DNA from: an uncultured Acidimicrobiales bacterium
GTDB lineage: Bacteria > Actinomycetota > Acidimicrobiia > Acidimicrobiales > SZUA-35
NCBI GenBank assembly: GCA_938021675.1
Contig: CALIFY010000060.1
Coordinates: forward strand, 1-47,597
Direction of reading: 5' to 3'
Length of the DNA: 47,597 bases
Each line of letters begins with the position of its first letter. Position 1 is the first letter of the stretch. A program made the position numbers and the translations under genes. The notes below the pieces were generated by a model, which saw only the letters and a program-made list of their open reading frames with translations, was not told the origin of the DNA and did no database searches. Shown piece after piece: positions 41,720 to 47,597 of the stretch.

Positions 41720-43111
41720 CTACCGGTGACTCACATCCAGGTCAAATATCTCAGCTTCGCCGTACGAAGCGCAATCTTCGCCTGCTACTTGTTTGTCTCC
41801 ATCGCACGCCGACTGGGTGTATGCCCCGACCCTGAAGTACGCGCCCGAGTACGCTTTCTCCAGAGTGTGGACCAGGTCGCCGTTGAAATACGTTCTGGTC
41901 ATACCGTTGGATACTTCCAGCCTCACGGTGAAGATCTCGCCTAGTTGATAGTTCGTATCGAGAGTTGGACCGTTGTCGCCATCGACTTCGATTCCGACGG
42001 TGTCACCCTCCACCCGAACGGTGAGGATGTCGTCATCGTTGTCGTGTATCTGAGCTACCACCAGGTGCGGCTTTTGCTCCGGCAACCGAGTTGCCCTCAA
42101 ACGCGTTTCCATCGAATGCGTGCCGATTGTCGATGCCCAAGATGCTTGACGACGACCGTCATCGGTCATCTCTCGTAGTTCAAGGCGGGGGTACCCCGAG
42201 CTTGACGTGGTCGCCCCACCCACATGTGCTTTGAATTGCACGTAGTCGCACCCTGAATTCGTAAACACACCAGGGAGAGAATAAGAAGAGAGACTCGGTT
42301 GGTAAATCTCTGCTGCCGTATTCGTGTTGCCATCGCCACTACCAGAATCGGTGGCGTAGGGAATCGTGAGTTTCCAATTCGTCAGGTCGATGACATCACC
42401 GGGTGTGGTGCACTGAGACGGCTCGACCGGTGGGTCGGCAACCTCTGGTGTCGACGGGGGCGGTGTCGTTCCCGGGGCCTCGGTCGTGGTGGTGACCTCA
42501 GGCGCCTCGGTCGTGGTGGTGACCTCCGGCGCCTCGGTCGTGGTGGTGACCTCAGGCGCCTCGGTCGTCGTGGTCGTCCCTTCGATGACGATCGGTCCGT
42601 CGGTCACCTCGAACTCGAAGACTTGAACTCCCAGTGAGGATCCTCTGCCTCGGTCTTGCGAGAACGCCTCGGCCCTGATGGTGTATTCACCGACCGGCAA
42701 TTCCGTGCCCCAGAAATCCTGACCGTCGTTCCCGAACACCGAGTAGGGCGAAACATTCTCCAAACGGTCGTAGCTGACCGGCCCGTCAACCCCGAAGGTC
42801 ATACTTTCGGCGCCGGAAGGGGCACCGACAAAGTTGAACCCGTACTCCTCATTCGACGGATCGTCGAGCTCTATCGCTCCGGTATCGGCCAACACCGACG
42901 CCACCACCTGGTCGGTGGAAGCGTCGACCACCTCAAGCGTCCCGGCCAGCCTGTCGGATCCCCGGGACGCACTCGATGCGTTCTGGAGGACCAGTAGACC
43001 TCCCGCCGCCAACACCGCCATCGCCGTCGAAGCGATGACCAAAGATCGTCGCCTTCGCACTCTCACCCCGCCCGACTCGCGCCCGACATCCGCCACCTTC
43101 ATTTCTGACAT
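41720..43111 (-). CDS. Exported PL7-family alginate lyase, modular
   Basis: A 463-residue exported polysaccharide lyase that should cleave alginate or a related uronan by beta-elimination. An N-terminal basic helix (about 18-48) is followed by the beta-rich domain (about 58-171) shared with the neighbouring 344-residue protein. A linker (about 177-232) carries three repeats of PEVTTTTEA. Residues about 237-462 form the PL7 jelly roll: DLTNWKLTIPY, the substrate strand YPRLELREM (Arg309, Glu311, Arg313), the catalytic AQIHD (Gln354, His356) and YFRVGAYTQS (Tyr425, Tyr431, Gln433). These correspond to the RxExR, QIH and YFKxGxYxQ signatures. Four cysteines (234, 288, 436, 447) could form disulfides. 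Alginate is mainly an algal or biofilm polymer, which suggests contact with seaweed. Confidence 0.9.
   Translation of the reverse strand: MSEMKVADVGRESGGVRVRRRRSLVIASTAMAVLAAGGLLVLQNASSASRGSDRLAGTLEVVDASTDQVVASVLADTGAIELDDPSNEEYGFNFVGAPSGAESMTFGVDGPVSYDRLENVSPYSVFGNDGQDFWGTELPVGEYTIRAEAFSQDRGRGSSLGVQVFEFEVTDGPIVIEGTTTTTEAPEVTTTTEAPEVTTTTEAPEVTTTTEAPGTTPPPSTPEVADPPVEPSQCTTPGDVIDLTNWKLTIPYATDSGSGDGNTNTAAEIYQPSLSSYSLPGVFTNSGCDYVQFKAHVGGATTSSSGYPRLELREMTDDGRRQASWASTIGTHSMETRLRATRLPEQKPHLVVAQIHDNDDDILTVRVEGDTVGIEVDGDNGPTLDTNYQLGEIFTVRLEVSNGMTRTYFNGDLVHTLEKAYSGAYFRVGAYTQSACDGDKQVAGEDCASYGEAEIFDLDVSHR
42477..42557. repeat. 27-bp tandem repeat encoding the PL7 linker
   Basis: Three copies of 27 bp (42477-42503, 42504-42530, 42531-42557), differing at one position, encode a nine-residue Thr/Glu/Pro linker unit. 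A truncated fourth copy follows. Confidence 0.85.
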
Positions 43112-43779
43112 TCCATGCTCCGTCTGTTCAAACCCGAACTACCCGCGCAAGTCAATGTACCCACAGGACGTTCATGTCCGACTCCGCCATTGCGTGACAG
43201 GTTAGACAAACAGGCGCGATCCGCAGGTTCTCCGACCCAGCCGCCAAGGCGTCTCCGCATCTCTGCATTTACGCCCGCAGCTTGACCCGATCGGCGATTG
43301 TTGCGACTACCGCGTCGGAGCCCGGCGGGTGAACTCCTGCGTTCGCGCTGACGCCACGTCGCCGACCACAGTCGACTCGCCGTTGGCCGCGAACTTGGTC
43401 GAGACCCCGACCGCCGCAAGCCAGGAACTTGATCGAAGTCAATCCCACCTCGGACCGAGACCCGAACCCGGTGAGCCGACCCCGACCCCGACCCCGAACA
43501 ACTTGCCTCCCAAACGGTTTTGAGCCCCGCCTACGGCACTACGGTCGCCACCCCGAGGCCGGGACGGGGTTCGCTCTTCCCCGAAGTGTCGGAGTTGCGA
43601 CGGCGGATCGACAAGCGCGGTGGGAGGTGACCACGACTGTGCACATCAGGCGAACCATCACAAGGAACGCCACCGAACCCGACGATGCTCGAGACCAACC
43701 AAATTGATTTGGAAGAAGACAAGCGTTCCAAAGTCACAGAAACTCAAGTTCTGGCTAAATGCGAGAACCCTACCGTACC
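43112..43779. other. Intergenic stretch, no gene recognised
   Basis: This 668-bp stretch contains no frame with recognisable features. It holds copy 2 of the conserved upstream element, and around 43470-43497 a short CCGACC repeat. The promoter of the PL7 gene must lie at the left end. Confidence 0.5.
43189..43231 (-). promoter_or_regulatory. Conserved upstream element, copy 2
   Basis: Same element as at 41492-41534 (34 of 43 positions identical), 78 nt before the PL7 start codon. The bases between it and the start are also partly conserved (TGACATTC and CTCCGTC blocks near the start). Confidence 0.45.
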
Positions 43780-44853
43780 CTATTCTACGGATCCATCGAT
43801 TTCATACCCAAGACCTTGAAGCCCTGACATCTTGCCGGCAACCACACCCATACCAGTAGGGCAGCCATGCCCGCTAACAACTCCAAGAGCCTTGCCGTCC
43901 CGGGTATAGACCGGCCCGCCGCTTTCTCCACCTGCACTTGGGCAAATATCTATTTGAAAGTTGCTAGACGTGACGGCAGTTATTTCACCACAACGAGTGC
44001 CGACAGTAAAGCTGCTGACGCAGGCTTCCATGCCAACTTCGGGTTCACCATATGAAGTTATCTCCACCTTGGCGCCCCAATCCTGGTCCACGACGTTGCC
44101 GTCATCGTCGAATATTAGAGTACGCTCAAACACAGCACTTTCAGGGCGCAAGTTGACCGGATCTACAACTTCAATCAACCCCAAGTCATAGAACTCGTCT
44201 CCGGCGTACTCTTCAAGGTTCAACTCGCTGAAAGTTTCGACTTTGTGATGCCAAAATACATGACGAGCGCCGATGGGCTTAACAGTATTCTCCCAACCGG
44301 TGTTGGGATCAAACCAGTTAGTACCAAAGGGCGAGTTCAACACAGGACCCACGATGCAATGCCCAGCGGTCGTGATGAATTTTTGCCCTTCTTTCTCAAC
44401 AAGAAATGATCCGGTGCAGCCCTCATTCCCATGAGGACCGATACTCTCTCCACCAAACCATTTCTGTGTCGGCTTGATAACTTCAGCCGAATGAGACTCT
44501 TCGAGTAAATCCCACTGAATAAGTGTATATTCGGCTATCAGGTCACAAATATTCGTCACCAGGTCATGATGCTTAGTGAAACCGTGACAATACTTTGCCG
44601 ACTCAGGCCCTTCCGGGTCTTCCCAATTCTCGACCTGTCCTGAGCGATCGTGGAGTTCAGTTGTGAGGTCGGCACAGTGTGGAGTTTGCCCTTCGAGGGT
44701 CTTAATCACAAGGATCGTCCCGTCGACATCCGCCTCGCAGATTCGATGGGGACCATCGTGCGCTTGGACTGGGACGACCGAGAACGCCAAAACCGACACC
44801 AAAATGGCGATCGCCAACCCCAACAACCAGCGACCGCGTCTCACTATCTTCAC
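43780..44853 (-). CDS. Secreted chymotrypsin-fold serine protease
   Basis: A 357-residue exported protease. The signal peptide (about 1-31) ends VVPVQA. Residues about 32-135 look like a pro-region. The protease domain has the triad His165 (ITTAGHC), Asp223 (FYDLGLIEV) and Ser311 (GGESGGPVY), with the oxyanion-hole context intact. A GRE-like surface VFWHHKVETFSEL lies between. Cysteines near the His and the Ser probably pair. No transmembrane or cell-wall anchor is visible, so it should be released. Base composition is lower in GC than in the housekeeping genes. A perfect palindrome lies just upstream of the start. Confidence 0.88.
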   Translation of the reverse strand: MKIVRRGRWLLGLAIAILVSVLAFSVVPVQAHDGPHRICEADVDGTILVIKTLEGQTPHCADLTTELHDRSGQVENWEDPEGPESAKYCHGFTKHHDLVTNICDLIAEYTLIQWDLLEESHSAEVIKPTQKWFGGESIGPHGNEGCTGSFLVEKEGQKFITTAGHCIVGPVLNSPFGTNWFDPNTGWENTVKPIGARHVFWHHKVETFSELNLEEYAGDEFYDLGLIEVVDPVNLRPESAVFERTLIFDDDGNVVDQDWGAKVEITSYGEPEVGMEACVSSFTVGTRCGEITAVTSSNFQIDICPSAGGESGGPVYTRDGKALGVVSGHGCPTGMGVVAGKMSGLQGLGYEIDGSVE

Positions 44854-44868
44854 AACATTCCCGTTTCC

Positions 44869-44893
44869 CTAGTTGTGGGCTACCCACAACTAG
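44869..44893. promoter_or_regulatory. Perfect 25-bp palindrome before the protease gene
   Basis: CTAGTTGTGGG and CCCACAACTAG are perfect 11-bp arms around a 3-nt centre, 15 nt upstream of the protease ATG. It would act as an operator in the DNA or as a hairpin in the 5' leader. It lies too close to the start to be a promoter itself. Confidence 0.5.
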
Positions 44894-45649
44894 TTTGCCT
44901 TTCAAACAAGACCGCTGTGGATCCATTTCATGACGACGGTTCGTACTTTTTGATAGATCGGCCCTGCTACTTCCCGTTGGCGTTCACAGGCGCGCCGGCC
45001 AGGGTCTCAACGAGCGTGTCGCTGAGTCCGACACAAGACTGAGAGCGACAATGAGGTGGCGACGAGAGCGGGCGGTCCCACCTACAGACGGCGGTCAAAC
45101 CAGGGAGTCGAGGGGTAACGCCACGGTCGAAACGGGCTCGAAGTGCGCACCAGGCGAAACCGGTGTGTGAGGTACCGGCGTCAACTCGTTCGATCGATGA
45201 TCCGAACGCCAGTTGGTGTTCGACGGCCACTGCGGGGAAACCCCGAGGCCTGGTGTGGTTCGTTCGCAACCCCCACACCGCCTCGGAGGCTCACCAATTC
45301 AACGCCACCCCCCTGCCCACAACCCCAGTGGCCCCTACAGCTAACCCGCTCCAGCTCGTCCCAGCACATCCCCGAGTAGGGGAATCAGGTAAGACTTGAA
45401 ACGCGTCGGCGTTCTCCAGCCCGACCACCCGGCAAGCCGTATTGATCGACACGCCAACGAACGAGCCGGGACCGTGGAACTTCCCCATTGCAGGATTCGA
45501 CCAATCCGAGATCTCCGGACACATGGGACGAAACCGGGATGCTTCCGATCCGGAAAGCCAACACACCGGTTTACCGAGACCAACGACTTCGTCCTCCTCG
45601 ATTGACCGGACACCGAAGGTCGAGGCACCCAATTCATGAGACACCACTA
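44894..45649. other. Stretch without a recognisable gene
   Basis: This 756-bp stretch has several short frames on both strands (for example 45291-45647 minus), none with a recognisable family or ribosome site. It may be decayed coding DNA. A short CGGGG-AAA-CCCCG hairpin occurs near 45235. Confidence 0.4.
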
Positions 45650-46096
45650 CTACCCTCTATTGTCATGATAGTACCTGCAACCATCAAGAACTTCAAAGTA
45701 CGTCAGAGTTCCATCCTTTATACACGGTGGCCGATCACTAGTAACGTCTTTGCTTTGGATACCGATCGCCCCCCGACTGTCGGAAACAGTGCAATAATGC
45801 GCGACACCAGCGTAGAAGTAGTCATCAGGATCATCGTCATCAGTTGGTTCGCAGGATTGATAGAAAGTAAACTCGTATCTCTTTCCTTCAAGCAAAGTTT
45901 CGAACAGTCCACATGCAGATTCGAACTCAAACGCACCCCCTAGCCGTATTTCGACGAAGCTTTGACTGGAGTCGGAGTGTGCTCTGCAGATCGTATTTCC
46001 TGGCCCTATGTCATCGGTTAACGCGCTTGCCGATGACATCAACGACGGGGCAGTGCTTACCAACACTGCGACGGTCGCAGCTGCAGTCCCGACCAC
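45650..46096 (-). CDS. Small exported cysteine-containing protein
   Basis: A protein of about 148 residues not matching a known family. The N-terminus VGTAAATVAVLVSTAPSLMSSASA is signal-peptide-like, but lacks the usual basic residue. The frame is open further upstream (SKKFQISVATVKN) without ATG, GTG or TTG, so the true start is uncertain. The mature part has six cysteines in FESACGLFETL, YQSCEPTDDDD, HYCTVS, PPCIKDG, LDGCRYY and NTICRAH, and an acidic loop. It is probably disulfide-stabilised. It lies among exported proteases, so an inhibitor role is possible, but nothing shows it. The composition is AT-rich compared with the left side of the window. Confidence 0.55.
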   Translation of the reverse strand: MVGTAAATVAVLVSTAPSLMSSASALTDDIGPGNTICRAHSDSSQSFVEIRLGGAFEFESACGLFETLLEGKRYEFTFYQSCEPTDDDDPDDYFYAGVAHYCTVSDSRGAIGIQSKDVTSDRPPCIKDGTLTYFEVLDGCRYYHDNRG

Positions 46097-46951
46097 AATG
46101 TTCTTTACAGTTGCAACACTGATCTGAAACTTTTTACTCCTATTTCGCGTCTGAGTTTGCTGCTCGTCTTTATTAATACTTAAGCCCCTTTCACACGGAA
46201 AATTGGATCTCGGCGTCTTCGCAACACGGCTACAACTACCGACACATTATGGATGTCCACTAAACAACCAATACAAACCTTTTTTACGGACGAAATACAG
46301 TGTCACATGTCTCATATGTCCGGTCCGACACTCCACTGACCATCCCGCAGCCGCTGTTTGGACTACGTCGGGCGTCTCGCATATTGCCTCACCGCGCCGC
46401 GGAGCAACCGATGCGAGAGATGGAGCTTCCGGGAAACCCACGGAACACGGCATACAGGGTGACGGACCACCACGCTCTGGCCGCGACCCGTGCCAGCACT
46501 GGATAGGTGGTGTTCGCGGTGCCCGGGCGTCTGAGGCGTTGACGGTCCAAGCCGTTTCACATCGCAAACGATGATCGGACTCCCCGAGTCACAACTCTGA
46601 AGACGCCGGCAATCACTATCTGGTCTCGGCGTCCATGTCCGGACGACGCGTCAAGACTCTGCTAGACCCGGTCCGGGCGCAACAGTGTTGTCGGTTGATC
46701 TCCTCAATTTGCTCCAGACCGAGGCCGACTGTATCGATGTTGTCGCTGACGGGTCAGTTTAATTCTCCGGTCATCCGAGCGACCTTGCCGCTCAATCGTT
46801 CGGCCAGGAGGAAGAAGCTCAACCCGCTCGGCGCTGGTAGTCGTCGCTCTCTCGCGTGACGAACAGCTTGTTTATCGGGCATGACTATGCATCTGACCGG
46901 TCAATGAGTACTGGGCGCTGATGGCGCCGTGAGTTTGAGAGGCTTACAACG
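46097..46951. other. Stretch without a recognisable gene
   Basis: This 855-bp stretch has frames at 46203-46574 (plus) and 46247-46567 (minus) that shadow each other and show no family features. The last 100 bases carry the promoter region of the M10-like gene. An AT-rich segment near 46125-46200 may be the promoter of the divergent small gene. Confidence 0.4.
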
Positions 46952-47572
46952 ATGAAGTTTCCAAGACGGCTGAAGCCAACAACCCTTCGACTCGGTCTCG
47001 CCGGGTGTCTCCTGATCGGTGGCTCAGCCATCGGATTGACAACGTCTGCGGCATCCGCTTGGGAGCGGACGGAGTTGGGCTGCAGGTTCGAAGGCCACGA
47101 GCCGATGATCCACTACACGGTAGACGACCTGACCCCATATCATCAGCGCGCTGCTACCACGGCGGCCAATCTGTGGAACGAGACGGACGCGCCTGGCTCG
47201 TTCATCAAGGTGGACAGCACCGTTCAAACCCTCGATGTGAAATTCACCTATACGGACGACCCCGATGCGCCGGCGATGATCACGCAATACCCCTGCGGCA
47301 ACGACGTCTTCTACGACTGGCCGGTCCGTATCGTCATAAACCGAACTACCCCTTGGTTCTATGAGCGGACCGAACGGGAACTCGCCATGCTCATGGCGCA
47401 CGAGCTCGGTCACGCCTACGGTCTTGATCACACATACGACACCGGCGCGTCGTGTGCCACCGGCACGCCGTCCATTATGCAGCAGGGAACGGCGAAGTTT
47501 TCGTGCCAAGGCGACGGGCCATTCGCTGATGACGTCGCAGGTGTAAAGGCGATATACGCCGTTGACAACTAG
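46952..47572 (+). CDS. Secreted matrixin-like (M10) metalloprotease
   Basis: A 206-residue exported zinc protease. The signal peptide (about 1-36) has a basic start (KFPRRLKP) and a hydrophobic core ending TTSAASA. The catalytic helix MLMAHELGHAYGLDHT gives the metzincin motif HExxHxxGxxH (His150, His154, His160). The Met-turn is SIMQQG (Met176). There is no propeptide with a cysteine switch and no C-terminal hemopexin domain, so it is a minimal bacterial matrixin. Four cysteines could form two disulfides. It may work alongside the serine protease at 43780-44853. Confidence 0.88.
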   Translation: MKFPRRLKPTTLRLGLAGCLLIGGSAIGLTTSAASAWERTELGCRFEGHEPMIHYTVDDLTPYHQRAATTAANLWNETDAPGSFIKVDSTVQTLDVKFTYTDDPDAPAMITQYPCGNDVFYDWPVRIVINRTTPWFYERTERELAMLMAHELGHAYGLDHTYDTGASCATGTPSIMQQGTAKFSCQGDGPFADDVAGVKAIYAVDN

Positions 47573-47597
47573 CCGTAGGGGTCACTGAGGCTGTAGG

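Noticed and set aside
40764-42557. Short tandem repeats considered as a CRISPR array
   Set aside because: Units are contiguous without spacers and in frame with Thr/Glu-rich protein linkers.
43470-43497. CCGACC short repeat
   Set aside because: Too short and simple to be more than slippage in GC-rich DNA.
44894-45649. Search for a decayed HNH or transposase gene
   Set aside because: No catalytic motif or terminal inverted repeats could be found in any frame.
1-47597. tRNA or rRNA genes
   Set aside because: No cloverleaf-type T-loop/acceptor pattern or conserved rRNA segment was noticed on either strand; a dedicated scan was not possible.

Overview
The window is a GC-rich chromosomal segment with actinobacterial gene order. 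The block hom-thrC, rho, rpmE, prfA, prmC (minus strand, 13077 down to 4039) is the conserved order of Actinobacteria. Rho carries the long low-complexity insert typical of that phylum. Two secreted proteins carry DUF4214 modules, common in Acidimicrobiia. A PL7-type alginate lyase and a seven-gene Mrp Na+/H+ antiporter suggest a marine or saline member, plausibly Acidimicrobiia (Ilumatobacter-like). The taxonomic placement is inference. No rRNA, tRNA, CRISPR array, insertion sequence or prophage was recognised.

Layout. 1-4009: a probable sulfotransferase with less GC-rich DNA, then a lipoprotein M16 zinc protease. 4039-13077 (minus): translation termination (prmC, prfA), an unknown protein, ribosomal protein L31, Rho, threonine synthesis (thrC, hom) and a seven-helix PQ-loop membrane protein. 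13111-14325: two palindromes, a CGNR zinc-finger regulator and a DinB-fold protein. 14309-17126 (minus): lysA and a xylulokinase-type sugar kinase. 17219-20473 (minus): a CAP/DUF4214 secreted protein, a broken LigD-type polymerase gene and an M12-like metalloprotease. 20565-25166 (minus): a five-gene unit with an ActP-like symporter, its small partner and a LytS/LytTR two-component system. It is divergent from a second symporter pair (DUF4212 subunit plus VC_2705-type symporter, 25421-27381). 27477-31617 (minus): a GNAT acetyltransferase, an ECF sigma factor with a META-domain membrane protein as probable anti-sigma factor, and a DUF4214-M15 peptidase.

32782-38481 (plus) is the complete mnhABCDEFG operon, in which every junction is a 4-nt overlap. 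It is followed by pyrH, a small membrane protein and cutA. 40372-47572 is an accessory region of exported proteins. Two tandem paralogues share an export signal, an N-terminal domain, a Thr/Glu-rich linker and the upstream DNA, but end in different C-terminal domains (an unknown six-cysteine domain and a PL7 lyase). They are followed by a chymotrypsin-fold protease, a small cysteine-containing exported protein and a matrixin-like metalloprotease. Long stretches without recognisable genes separate them.

The points most worth a second look are the tandem module-swapped exported proteins with conserved upstream elements, the paired symporters with LytS/LytTR, the double palindrome in front of the CGNR gene, the ECF/META pair and the disrupted LigD gene. 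All start choices come from reading ribosome-binding sites and overlaps by eye.
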